DNA of 64,000 nucleotides, taken from positions 248,001-312,000 of the forward strand of contig NZ_NJAG01000002.1 in the NCBI RefSeq assembly GCF_002872335.1, given 5' to 3'. The DNA is from Siphonobacter sp. BAB-5405. Lineage in GTDB: Bacteria; Bacteroidota; Bacteroidia; Cytophagales; Spirosomataceae. A program made the position numbers and the translations under genes. The notes beneath the pieces were generated by a model that worked only from the letters and a program-made list of their open reading frames with translations, did no database searches and was not told the origin of the DNA. Of the stretch, positions 42,729-51,485 are shown piece after piece. Within the stretch, counting starts at the first letter, position 1. Each line of letters starts with the position of its first letter.

Positions 42729-43756
42729 TTACTCATTTGGTATGGGATTCCCTGAATCGAGCAGTCGCCGTTTTTCCCGGGCCAGTTTCCGCAATTTCTT
42801 TCCGGGATCAAATCGCTTGGCTACGGTGAGTCGGTAATTACCGGTCCGAATGAGGTACTCAGTCCGACTGGCCCCCGCCAGACTCACGTCCGAATTCACC
42901 AGCGATACGTTCACATTCCACAGTCGACTGTTGTAGCCCAGTACCGCCCGATAATTCACATTGGGCCGTACGTGCAGGCGAGTCTCGTGCTGATCGTCTT
43001 CGTATTCGTGGCTCATCGTCAGATTCAAATTGGCCGTCAGCGAACCCGTGGCAAAAAAATGTCGGTTCAGCACCCAGGTATACGCGTACCCACCACCCGG
43101 TCCGAGCTTATAAAAGCGTACCTTTTCAATGGTATACTCCGGAGCCAGAACTGAAGGTTTCAGAGCACTGTCTGCCTTGATAACCCCGTAGTAAATTTCC
43201 GCACCATAGAGCCAGGAACCCGCCGATTTTTTCTGCCATTCGTTCTGTACGAAGGCGGCCCGGTACGAAAACCGTTCGCCATTGCTCAGCCGATATACCG
43301 AAGCTCCGACCATCCGCAGCTTTAAATCGGGTCGTAAATAATACGAATCCGATTTGATTTCCTGGGGTTTCAGGTAATACCCCCGGTAGAATTGACCGTA
43401 CACGTCGGTGACCCAGTGCCGGCTGTACAAGTGCGATTGCAAATCCAGGTACTTGGTTTTCCCCTGCCCATGATCCGGATTTAGAAAATCAAAGCCGTAG
43501 GCAGATTCAGGGTAAGCGATTCATAAGTAGCCCCCACACCCAGATTGAGCGAGGTGTTGGGTTTGTACGTGAGCCGCATTCTGGAATTATTCATTCGTAA
43601 GCGACTGTACTTCTGTGACATATACACGCGACCTGTCAGCTTTCGCACATAAGACGAAATATAGCTGGTGTCGATTTCGGAGCGGGATGAATGAGCTTCC
43701 ACCGAACCCGTACCCATGACCAGCAGAACCGGCAAGAGTTTAAAAAAGGAAGTCAT
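42729..43756 (-). pseudogene. DUF4421 outer-membrane protein, split by a frameshift
   Basis: The first frame (43481-43756) encodes a signal peptide and the DUF4421 start (SYISSYVRKLTGRVYMSQKY, MRLTYKPNTSLNLGVGATYE). It stops right after LTLNLPTA. The second frame (to 42729) resumes with FDFLNPDHGQGKTKYLDLQ and continues through HWVTDVYGQFYRGYYLKP, GPGGGYAYTWVLNRHFFATG and VSLAGASRTEYLIRTGNYRL to a normal C-terminus. One missing T in the short run at about 43484-43494 explains the break. Restored length is about 342 residues, full for the family. DUF4421 proteins are predicted beta-barrels of unknown function, common in Bacteroidota. Confidence 0.85.
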
Positions 43757-43959
43757 CGCGTAGGGGTATCAAGGACTTGGAATGTCTAAATGCTGAGAAA
43801 AGCGGTAAAAACCAGGGTGCCCGTGCAGCCTTTGATCCGTATTAACTCGGAACCCCTCCGGATTGTTTCGTTATCAAAAATCATAAAGTGTTGATAATAG
43901 GTTATTTATCTATATTTAAATCTTAACTTGCTTCATCCCATTCCTCAACCGTTTTTCCT

Positions 43960-45183
43960 ATGTCTACCACTGCATCCGTTTCACAAACCTGGGCTCATCG
44001 CACCCAAGGTTCTGCTTCTTTGTTACTGGGCATTCCACTGTACGTATATGCCTGCGTACTGGCTTCGCTGAGCATTTTTGTGGGTGTACTCTGGGATATT
44101 TCCTGGCACATGTCCATTGGGCGGGACGGCTTATTTTCGGCCCCTCACCTGTTGATTTACCTGGGCTCGGCTTTTGCGGGTACGTTCGCCGGGTATCAGT
44201 GTTTAAAAACTTCCTTCTGGGGTACGCTGGAAGAGAAAAACCGTTCGGTTCACTTCTGGGGAATTTTTTACAGCTCTTTGGGCGGACTTTTCTGCATCTG
44301 GGGTAGTATGGCCGCCCTGTCTTCGGCTCCGTTCGACGACTGGTGGCATGCCGCTTATGGCCTCGACGTGGAGATCTTTACGCCGCCCCATTCCGTACTG
44401 GTGTTTGGACTCATGACGATTCAGTTGGGAGCCCTATTTATTGTCATGGCGATTCTGAATCGGGCAGATCGGGTAACTTCGCTCAGCGATGAACAAAATC
44501 AGCAACGCGTACAGCGATTACGGCTTTTGTTTATGATGACGGCGGGTTTTCTGCTGGCCCTGGTGTACCTCTTCACCTCCGAATTTATTGACAACTCGCG
44601 GGGTCACACATCGCTGTATTATCAGGTTTCGGGTTTTGTGTTTCCGCTCCTGCTTTTTGCGACCGGACGGGCCTCGGGCCACCGCTGGGGTGGTACCATT
44701 ATCAGTGCGGTGTACATGAGTGTACTGCTGATCACGAACTGGATACTCCAGCAATTTCCGGCCGAGCCTTTACTCGGACCGATCCTGAATCCGGTTACGC
44801 ATTTTCAGTTTTACGGATTTCCCGTTCTGCTCGTTATACCGGCCATTGCCTGTGATCTGGTAGCAGCTCGCCTAAAAGGTCGCAACGACTGGCTACAGGC
44901 CCTTGTCCTGGGTTTGGTGTTTGCAATCGTGTATGGCGTGACGCAATGGTTTTTCTCCGAATTTCACTTTACCTCGCCTCTGACGCGAAATAAAATCTTC
45001 GGCAACTACACCTGGTATTTTTCCAACGATCCCAACTGGAAATACCGCTATACCTACGGCCCCTGGGCTATTGAATCGGCCACTCAACTGGCTTCCGGCC
45101 TGGGTATAGCTCTGCTTATTACCCTGGTTTCAACCCGCTTGGGGCTGGCCTGGGGCAAATGGATGCAGAAAGTTGTTCGCTAA
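43960..45183 (+). CDS. Polytopic membrane protein of unknown function (partner in a two-gene module)
   Basis: A 407-residue integral membrane protein with about ten hydrophobic segments. Conserved-looking polar residues sit at segment borders: LWDISWHMSIGRDG, FSAPHLLIYLGSA, FDDWWHAAYGLDVEIFTPPH and FSEFHFTSPL. The concentration of W, H and D at membrane edges suggests a metal- or cofactor-binding role. No named family was recognised. It is 27 bp upstream of a gene for a His/Met-rich envelope protein and should be cotranscribed with it. A TATATTTA (-7-like, one mismatch) lies at 43911-43918, about 40 nt upstream. Confidence 0.75.
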   Translation: MSTTASVSQTWAHRTQGSASLLLGIPLYVYACVLASLSIFVGVLWDISWHMSIGRDGLFSAPHLLIYLGSAFAGTFAGYQCLKTSFWGTLEEKNRSVHFWGIFYSSLGGLFCIWGSMAALSSAPFDDWWHAAYGLDVEIFTPPHSVLVFGLMTIQLGALFIVMAILNRADRVTSLSDEQNQQRVQRLRLLFMMTAGFLLALVYLFTSEFIDNSRGHTSLYYQVSGFVFPLLLFATGRASGHRWGGTIISAVYMSVLLITNWILQQFPAEPLLGPILNPVTHFQFYGFPVLLVIPAIACDLVAARLKGRNDWLQALVLGLVFAIVYGVTQWFFSEFHFTSPLTRNKIFGNYTWYFSNDPNWKYRYTYGPWAIESATQLASGLGIALLITLVSTRLGLAWGKWMQKVVR

Positions 45184-45210
45184 CCTACCCTCCTCCTGAC
45201 TTTGATTTTC

Positions 45211-46812
45211 ATGAAATACTTTTTTTCTTTTTTCGTGGGCTTACTGTTGCCCTTGCTGGCTCAGGCTCACGTCGGTAGTTCGGGCGTAGTGTTCGAAGGG
45301 GTTGCTGGTAAATATCCCGTACAGGTGTTTGTACAGCCCCCGGACGTTATTCCCGGCACGGCAAAAGTAACCGTACTGGTGGGAATGGGTCGCGTAGAGC
45401 ACATCAGTCTCAAGCCCATCTATTTTTCGGCGGGCGACGAAGGTTCACCCCAGGCTGATCCAGCCCTACCCGTGGGCAGCGAACCGGGCCAGTTTGAAGG
45501 GTCCGTCTGGTTTATGGAAACGGGCTCTGCCAGTGTACAGGTAACCATTGAAGGAAGTCTGGGTAAGGGTATCGTCGTAGTACCCATCGTCGCCGTATCA
45601 ACCGCCACCCGCGAAATGCCTGCGGTAACGGGTTGGGTACTGGTGGGTTTAGGGGTCTTGTTAGTGGGCTTGATGACGACCATCTTCGGAGCCAGCCTGA
45701 GCGATAGCCTGCTCATGCCCGGACAGGCCGATACGAAAACCAGTCGCCGCCGCCGCGTGACCGGCTCCGTACTGGGAGCTACGTTTTGCTTTGGTATTCT
45801 GTTCATTGGAAATAACTGGTGGAAAGCCCGGGCCGATCAATACCGGGATTTTCTGTATAAACCGTATCAGGCCACGTCCAGCGTAACGACCCAGGCCGGA
45901 CAACCCGTGCTAACGCTCCGTATTGATTCGACATCCCAGCACCGACGTTCGCTGAGTTATCTGGTACCGGATCACGGCAAACTCATGCACTTGTTTCTGG
46001 TACGGCAAGGCTCGATGGATGCCTTTGCCCACTTGCACCCCAATCGCCTGGATTCGCTGACGTTTCAGGCGGCCTTACCGGACCTCCCGGCGGGCAAATA
46101 CCTGCTGTACGCCGACATGGTACGGTACCAGGGCTTTTCGTACACCGTAACGGACACGCTCGATATTCCGGCCCTCCCCCGTTCGACGTCCAAAACCCTT
46201 ACCGCTGATCCGGAGGATACGTACGCGGTTACATCGTCGGTAACGACTCAGCAACCTTTGCCTGGCGACCGGGCCATTACGGTGTGTGGCAAACCGGGTG
46301 TAAAAACCAAACTACAGGATGGCTCCACGATTGTCTGGGAAGCCCAGCCCAATCAAACCTTCCAGACGGGTAAGGTCTACTCCCTGAATTTTTCCATTCT
46401 GACGCCTGACGGCAAACCCGCCGTCTTACAACCGTACCTGGGCATGATGGGACACGCCGCCGTATTTAAAAATGACGGTCAGGTATACATTCACCTGCAC
46501 CCGACGGGTACTTTTTCCAGTGCCTCCCAGCAAATTCTTGAAAATCGGATTGCTGAAACGGAACGGAAGGCTCGCAACCCATCGTCCCCGCAGGTATTCC
46601 GCGACAGCGTCGATCAGGTACTGGCGAAACTGGCTACATTGCCCGAAGCCGCCCGGGACGCGGCTCTCATGCCGGGCATGAAACACGAAGGCCATACCAA
46701 CCACCTGAGTATTCCCTATGCCTTCCCCCAATCGGGAGCGTATCGGATCTGGGTTCAGGTTAAACGTGAGAATCGGGTACTTACGGGCGTGTTTGATGCC
46801 AAGGTGTTATAG
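45211..46812 (+). CDS. Exported membrane-anchored His/Met-rich protein, possible copper-binding
   Basis: The frame opens at TTG 45202, but the ATG at 45211 gives a textbook signal peptide, MKYFFSFFVGLLLPLLAQA, whose cleavage leaves histidine (H20) as the mature first residue. Periplasmic N-domain (HVGSSGVVFEGVAGKYPVQV), two membrane segments (about 138-162 and 184-204), then a second periplasmic region with PDHGKLMHLFLV, DAFAHLHPNR, GMMGHAAVF, YIHLHPTGTF and a MPGMKHEGHTNH stretch. An N-terminal His plus His/Met motifs is characteristic of copper proteins. Copper binding is inference, not shown. No enzyme family was recognised. Confidence 0.7.
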   Translation: MKYFFSFFVGLLLPLLAQAHVGSSGVVFEGVAGKYPVQVFVQPPDVIPGTAKVTVLVGMGRVEHISLKPIYFSAGDEGSPQADPALPVGSEPGQFEGSVWFMETGSASVQVTIEGSLGKGIVVVPIVAVSTATREMPAVTGWVLVGLGVLLVGLMTTIFGASLSDSLLMPGQADTKTSRRRRVTGSVLGATFCFGILFIGNNWWKARADQYRDFLYKPYQATSSVTTQAGQPVLTLRIDSTSQHRRSLSYLVPDHGKLMHLFLVRQGSMDAFAHLHPNRLDSLTFQAALPDLPAGKYLLYADMVRYQGFSYTVTDTLDIPALPRSTSKTLTADPEDTYAVTSSVTTQQPLPGDRAITVCGKPGVKTKLQDGSTIVWEAQPNQTFQTGKVYSLNFSILTPDGKPAVLQPYLGMMGHAAVFKNDGQVYIHLHPTGTFSSASQQILENRIAETERKARNPSSPQVFRDSVDQVLAKLATLPEAARDAALMPGMKHEGHTNHLSIPYAFPQSGAYRIWVQVKRENRVLTGVFDAKVL

Positions 46813-46835
46813 CCTAGGTAGCGAGTACTCCATCA

Positions 46836-46874
46836 AAAAAGGGGACGAATCCGAGCTGGATTCGTCCCCTTTTT
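46836..46874 (+). terminator. Terminator after the two-gene membrane module
   Basis: AAAAAGGGGACGAATCC (46836-46852), loop GAGCT, GGATTCGTCCCCTTTTT (46858-46874). A 17-bp perfect stem with T run. Confidence 0.92.
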
Positions 46875-46993
46875 AATGCCATTCATTCGTGATCAGTCTT
46901 CCTGATTTCCCTTAATTATGATTACTTAAAACAGTTTACACCTTATACTTACGTTCGCTCTCCTATGTATTGGTCCCGTCTCAACCTGTTTGA

Positions 46994-48004
46994 TTAAGGC
47001 ACGTAATCAATAACCCTTTGGAGCCAGCTTTTGAATGAATATTTCTCTCTGATGGCCGGATTCAGTGGAACATATGGTAGCGTTAAAAAGGCATCCAGTT
47101 CCGCTTCATTGGTTTCAGTTAATACGAAAAAGTTGTTCGGATGATAAAAGTCCTCTTCTACTACTAAATCGTTGGTCGTAATTACTTTCTTCTGCCAGTT
47201 AATACCATCAAAAATCCGGAACGAAAAACCTGCGTGGGCATCCATCTTAAAATCGAGAATAATTTCCGTATTTTTTATCAGGCGTAGCTGTTCTTCGTAG
47301 GGTACGATGGTGTGCAGACAGTTAAAGTTCTTTTTTATAAACGCAGGTATCTTTCCTTCATCCTGGGGCTGATAGACAAAGTCAAACCGTACGGGTTGTA
47401 ATTTAGTGGTTATGTATTTGTAGAATGATTGAATAATCTCGACGCGGGAAGGATGATACGAACTAATGTAGTATATTTTATACGCCGATTTATTTTGTAA
47501 TGGATTGCTATCTAATCCCGGATAATCTACGTAAAAATTAGGAGCGTATTCAACACCGTAAGCTTTGAACGTATTGATTTCCGTCCGATCAAAAATAAAA
47601 AAACGATCAAACCATTTTATTTGGGGAAGCACCTGAGGATTCAGCGTTAACCCATCATAAAAAAAGGAAATAAACTTCACGCTTCTTTCCTTGGCTTCCA
47701 GTAAAAGTTCAGTAGAAAATAGATCCGATCGAATGACGAGCGTAACCTCATACCGTTCATATTTCTGAATTAACGATCGTCGTTTACTGGTTAAATACTC
47801 CGCTTTCAGGCTCCTTTTATCGGATGAAAATAGCTTCTTAACCAGATAATTCATTTTCCGAAAGCTATCCTGGTAAGTAAAAGCGTATTGATTAGTATGC
47901 ACCACTACCACCTCATAGCCCAGATACGTAAGATTTTTTTCAATCACTACGTACAACTGATAATCCCAGGGGACAATTAATAAGAACTTCGGTTTAGCAG
48001 GCAT
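46994..48004 (-). CDS. CgeB/RfaS-like glycosyltransferase
   Basis: A 336-residue cytosolic protein. The C-terminal half has YEEQLRLIKNTEIILDFKMD, then AGFSFRIFDGINWQKKVITT, a pattern seen in CgeB- and RfaS-like GT-B glycosyltransferases of LPS or capsule synthesis; the N-terminal half (KFLLIVPWDYQLYVVIEKNL) looks like the first Rossmann domain. The coding sequence is clearly more AT-rich (many AAA, ATA, TTA codons) than neighbouring genes, and no other surface-glycan gene is close. It may have been acquired separately. The assignment rests on the C-terminal pattern. Confidence 0.6.
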   Translation of the reverse strand: MPAKPKFLLIVPWDYQLYVVIEKNLTYLGYEVVVVHTNQYAFTYQDSFRKMNYLVKKLFSSDKRSLKAEYLTSKRRSLIQKYERYEVTLVIRSDLFSTELLLEAKERSVKFISFFYDGLTLNPQVLPQIKWFDRFFIFDRTEINTFKAYGVEYAPNFYVDYPGLDSNPLQNKSAYKIYYISSYHPSRVEIIQSFYKYITTKLQPVRFDFVYQPQDEGKIPAFIKKNFNCLHTIVPYEEQLRLIKNTEIILDFKMDAHAGFSFRIFDGINWQKKVITTNDLVVEEDFYHPNNFFVLTETNEAELDAFLTLPYVPLNPAIREKYSFKSWLQRVIDYVP

Positions 48005-48039
48005 TTCAAACGGTAATTTCTCTATAATTCCTATTCAAT

Positions 48040-48534
48040 TTAATCAGTACCCGCACGCCATTTCTGAATGGCCTGCTGTAATGCTTCCGGTTGCTGGGTT
48101 CCGATCAGTACTTTTTCACCCCGGTTTTTATAAATCAATACACCCGTGCTTCCTTTGGCGTTAAAAACGGTGCCGTATTGCTTTGAAAAGCGGTAGCCAT
48201 AACCGATGAATCCGTAGGTAATTAGCTCCGTCCGAACGACTTCATTGGGACGTATGCGTTCGGTCACGAAAGGACTGAACTGAATTTCCAGTACATCCCC
48301 AACAACAACCGTTTTCAGTGAAATAAAGTAAAAGAGCATCAGTAAACTCACGGGTATACTACCCAGAGCCAGTAAGGCCGGCGTGCTGATCGTACTGCCG
48401 TTCAGGTCATTACCTCCTATGACAACGTGAATCATTGCAGCTACCCACATCGCCATGATTGCGAGCAAGGGTAGCCAGATCCACGCTTGTGTCATTTTCT
48501 GCGTTTCCTGATAAACGAGCTCTTTCTTTGGCAT
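48040..48534 (-). CDS. Small membrane protein with bacterial PH-like domain
   Basis: A 164-residue protein with two transmembrane segments (about 17-37 WIWLPLLAIMAMWVAAMIHV and 53-72 LLALGSIPVSLLMLFYFISL), followed by a PH/YcxB-like beta domain (VGDVLEIQFSPFVTERIRP, GVLIYKNRGEKVLIGTQQPE, ending ALQQAIQKW). Such proteins are of unknown function. It is 35 bp upstream of the glycosyltransferase-like gene in the same orientation, so they may be cotranscribed. Confidence 0.7.
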   Translation of the reverse strand: MPKKELVYQETQKMTQAWIWLPLLAIMAMWVAAMIHVVIGGNDLNGSTISTPALLALGSIPVSLLMLFYFISLKTVVVGDVLEIQFSPFVTERIRPNEVVRTELITYGFIGYGYRFSKQYGTVFNAKGSTGVLIYKNRGEKVLIGTQQPEALQQAIQKWRAGTD

Positions 48535-48618
48535 AACATAAGCGGTTTAGCGTTGGGATTGTATTATAAGTACTTCATTACGCTATTCCCTAAACAGTGA
48601 ATATAAGCTTTTTTCAAG

Positions 48619-48643
48619 AAAAAAGCCCTGATTGCTCAGGGCT
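48619..48643 (-). terminator. Terminator after hemN
   Basis: AGCCCTG (48624-48630), loop ATTGCT, CAGGGCT (48637-48643); on the minus strand the stem is followed by TTTTTTC. Confidence 0.82.
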
Positions 48644-48716
48644 GACTCGCATATTCTCTGTTTTGAGTATCGCCTTATTTTACCTGTACTTACAGCTTAC
48701 TAGATTAAAAATCCAC

Positions 48717-50060
48717 TCAAACAGTTTTAGAAAACAACGGTTGCTGGGGTTGATTTTTCTTTAATTTTTCGTCAAATACCATACAAATATTCCGCAAAAA
48801 AGCTCTCCCCTTTTCTGTAACGCACACGCGGTCTACGGTATATTCGATCAACTGATCGTCCTGTAATCCCTGCAAAGCCGCTTCTATTTCAGAAGAGCTA
48901 CCGGGCTGCCATTGGGTTTCAAAGCGACACATTAAATCCAGAATCTGACGCCGGATATGCATATCTTCATCGGTCAGGGCATGACCTTTCAAAATCGGAA
49001 ACGTTTGTTGCTCTACCGCCGCCGTGTACGCTTCGATATCTTTCAGGTTCTGGGCGAAGGCCGTCCAGCAATCCGAAATGGAAGAAGCCCCCAGCCCCAC
49101 CAGCACCTCCGAACGCGTGGTGGTATACCCCATGAAGTTACGGTGGAGCGTACCCTTCTGCATGGCCTGATACAGGGAATCATGAGGCAAAGCAAAATGG
49201 TCCATTCCGATTTCGGTATAACCCGCTTCCTGTAGCAGATCCCGACCGATTTCGTACAGAGCCCGTTTTTCTTCGCCCTGTGGAATGTCTTCGTTCTGAA
49301 AACCGCGTTGTCCCGTACCCTTAATCCAGGGTACGTGAGCGTATGAGTAATACGAAATCCGGTCGGGTCGTAACGCAATGGTTTTCTGAATGGTATCCCG
49401 AACGCCCGCCTGCGTCTGAAACGGCAAACCGTACACTAAATCGTGACTCACGGACGAGTAGCCCGCCCGGCGAGCATGTTCAGTAGCGAGTTTCACCCGC
49501 TCGAACGGTTGAATGCGATGAATCGCCTGCTGCACGCGTGGATCATAATCCTGTACCCCGAAGCTGACACGTCGAAAGCCCAGGTCCGCGAGGGCCTGCA
49601 AATGTTCAAACGTGGTATTGTTGGGGTGTCCCTCAAAGCCAAAGTCCGGCTGCTCAACCGCCGTCGTACCTTTAAGTAGCTGCTCGACAAACCAGGCCAG
49701 ATTCTCGGCCGTGAAAAAGGTGGGTGTTCCGCCTCCAAAGTGCATTTCGGCCAACGCAGGTTGCGAAGGAAACAGATCCAGGTAGAGTTGCCACTCCCGC
49801 AGGACCGTTTCCAGATACGGCCGCTCGACCCCATGGTTTTTCGTAATCCGTTTATGACAGCCACAAAACGTACACAAGCTTTCACAGTACGGCAGATGCA
49901 CGTACAAGCTGACGGATCGGTCGGAACGAATGAATTTATCCAACAAGCGGTCTTTCCATTGTTCCGTAGTAAACGTATCCGTTTCCCAGTACGGTACCGT
50001 GGGATAACTCGTATAGCGTGGCCCAGCCACATCGTATTTTTTTAACAGTGAAGTATCCAT
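48717..50060 (-). CDS. hemN: Oxygen-independent coproporphyrinogen III oxidase
   Basis: Radical-SAM enzyme that converts coproporphyrinogen III to protoporphyrinogen IX in heme synthesis; cytosolic. The ATG at 50060 (MDTSLLKKYDVAGPRYTSYP) fits the family start better than the upstream in-frame codon at 50081, giving 447 residues. The iron-sulfur motif is YVHLPYCESLCTFCGCHK (CxxxCxxC plus the extra Cys of HemN), followed by MHFGGGTPTF, RVSFGVQDYD and the C-terminal HemN domain. Its divergent neighbour is hemJ, the next enzyme of the pathway. Confidence 0.95.
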   Translation of the reverse strand: MDTSLLKKYDVAGPRYTSYPTVPYWETDTFTTEQWKDRLLDKFIRSDRSVSLYVHLPYCESLCTFCGCHKRITKNHGVERPYLETVLREWQLYLDLFPSQPALAEMHFGGGTPTFFTAENLAWFVEQLLKGTTAVEQPDFGFEGHPNNTTFEHLQALADLGFRRVSFGVQDYDPRVQQAIHRIQPFERVKLATEHARRAGYSSVSHDLVYGLPFQTQAGVRDTIQKTIALRPDRISYYSYAHVPWIKGTGQRGFQNEDIPQGEEKRALYEIGRDLLQEAGYTEIGMDHFALPHDSLYQAMQKGTLHRNFMGYTTTRSEVLVGLGASSISDCWTAFAQNLKDIEAYTAAVEQQTFPILKGHALTDEDMHIRRQILDLMCRFETQWQPGSSSEIEAALQGLQDDQLIEYTVDRVCVTEKGRAFLRNICMVFDEKLKKNQPQQPLFSKTV

Positions 50061-50216
50061 CAGTCGCGTATCCAAAAGCACGGCTCAGTGGCCGGTGAAC
50101 TGTCCGCAAATTTTCTGGTTTGAGCCGGGGTAAACAATGACTTTTCTCAGGTCCGCGTACCGGATCGGTCATTCAGGCTTTACTTTTGACGATCGTTTCA
50201 CTGGTCTTGTTTTTCC

Positions 50217-50771
50217 ATGGAGTCTGCGTATCCCTACCTCAAATCCCTGCACATCATTTTTGTGGTGAGCTGGTTTGCGGGTCTGTTTTATTTACCCCGG
50301 CTGTTTATTTATCACACCGAAGCTCATACCAAGCCCGAGCCAGCCCGTGGCATTCTGCTGGCCGAGTACCGGAAAAATGAAAAGCTACTCTTCAACGCCA
50401 TCATGGTTCCGGCAATGTGGCTCACCATCCTTTCAGCCAGCTGGATGCTGTATTTGATTCCTGCCTGGCTGGAACAGTCCTGGATGCACCTGAAGCTTAC
50501 CTTCGTAGCGGGTGTGGTGGCGTACCATTTTTACTGCCGCAAGCTGATCTACGAACTGCGGCAGGATCACTTCCGGCACAGCTCTTTTCAGTTACGATTG
50601 TGGAATGAAGTAGCAACGATTCTGCTCTTTGCCATTGTTTTTCTGGTGGTACTGAAGAATGCACTCGACTGGATTTACGGCGTGGTGGGTCTGCTTGTTT
50701 TTGCCGTAGTTATTATGATGGCCGTACGGCTGGTCAAACGGCGACGGGAACAAAAGCAGCAAAAGCCTTAA
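50217..50771 (+). CDS. hemJ: Protoporphyrinogen IX oxidase HemJ
   Basis: Integral membrane enzyme of 184 residues with four or five membrane segments, oxidising protoporphyrinogen IX to protoporphyrin IX. Family pattern visible: YPYLKSLHIIFVVSWFAGLF with the functional histidine, YLPRLFIYHTEA, MVPAMWLTILSASWMLYL, WMHLKLTFVAGVVAYHFYCR and a RLWNEVATILLFAIVFLVVL segment. Divergent from hemN (157 bp apart), which joins two consecutive steps of heme synthesis. Confidence 0.92.
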   Translation: MESAYPYLKSLHIIFVVSWFAGLFYLPRLFIYHTEAHTKPEPARGILLAEYRKNEKLLFNAIMVPAMWLTILSASWMLYLIPAWLEQSWMHLKLTFVAGVVAYHFYCRKLIYELRQDHFRHSSFQLRLWNEVATILLFAIVFLVVLKNALDWIYGVVGLLVFAVVIMMAVRLVKRRREQKQQKP

Positions 50772-50777
50772 AAGAAC

Positions 50778-50808
50778 TTGGCGGTTTAGGTTGCAGCCTC
50801 TATTTTTG
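50778..50808 (+). promoter_or_regulatory. Promoter of the 54-residue membrane peptide
   Basis: TTG at 50778-50780 and TATTTTTG at 50801-50808 are separated by 20 bp, matching the Bacteroidota -33/-7 pattern. It lies just after the hemJ stop and 26 nt before the ATG at 50835. Confidence 0.65.
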
Positions 50809-50834
50809 TCCCATTATCTCAAAAGAAATTCATC

Positions 50835-50999
50835 ATGTCATCTCATAGCGAATCAACCTCTTCTAAAGCACCTCAGTTGGGCGGTTTTCTTCTTCTGGCT
50901 ATTGTCCTCTGGGGTTTTGGCGATTTATTGACTGCTATCGTAGGCACATTGCTGGTCGGAGCTGCTTTTGCGGCTTACAATTCGCCCCGTCATTTTTAA
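50835..50999 (+). CDS. 54-residue membrane peptide
   Basis: A short gene starting at ATG 50835, translated as MSSHSESTSSKAPQLGGFLL and ending AAFAAYNSPRHF. It has a polar Ser-rich head and one long, or two short, hydrophobic stretches (LLAIVLWGFGDLLTAIVGTL) with a D at the middle. Support is a consensus promoter upstream, a normal ATG and an intrinsic terminator right after the stop (51016-51050), so it is a complete small transcription unit. No family was recognised. Confidence 0.65.
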   Translation: MSSHSESTSSKAPQLGGFLLLAIVLWGFGDLLTAIVGTLLVGAAFAAYNSPRHF

Positions 51000-51485
51000 T
51001 CTGAACACATCAGATAAAAAAAGGCCTGCTAACGCTAGCAGGCCTTTTTTTGTGTCTTTCAGAAAAAAAATTCTGATCATTTTCGCAAAAGATTATTTGG
51101 ATAGTAAGGCCTGAATGCTGGATGCTCATTGTCATTTCATTGCTATGACCGTAGGGAATTCTTCGAAATGGCAGAACAGGGAAATACCACTCTACAAATA
51201 GTTCAATTTATCAGTAAAAAAATTTTAAAATAATTAATCCCTTTTTCTGAAACCTCATTTTTCAAAAATTGAACAAAATTTAATTCCGCTTACTAAAATT
51301 TAAACTTGTTCCGATGTGAAGTTCGATTTTGTCTCTTAAATCCATCTTTTTTCAAAGCTTCCCACCTATTCATGCCCTACGCTAACTGTTTGATAATCTG
51401 ATGGAATAAAGAGTAATTCGAACCAGAAAACAGAACGTTACGGTACGAACGTACGTTTCTTCAACACAGTCTGATTCGAAAAGCC
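51000..51485. other. AT-rich intergenic region
   Basis: The 486 bp between the small peptide gene and the DUF3592 gene holds the strong terminator at 51016-51050, a short TCAGAA/TTCTGA hairpin (51059-51076) and AT-rich DNA. No gene or RNA family was recognised. Confidence 0.5.
51016..51050 (+). terminator. Terminator after the 54-residue peptide gene
   Basis: GGCCTGCTA (51023-51031), loop ACGC, TAGCAGGCC (51036-51044), flanked by A and T runs. Confidence 0.9.
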
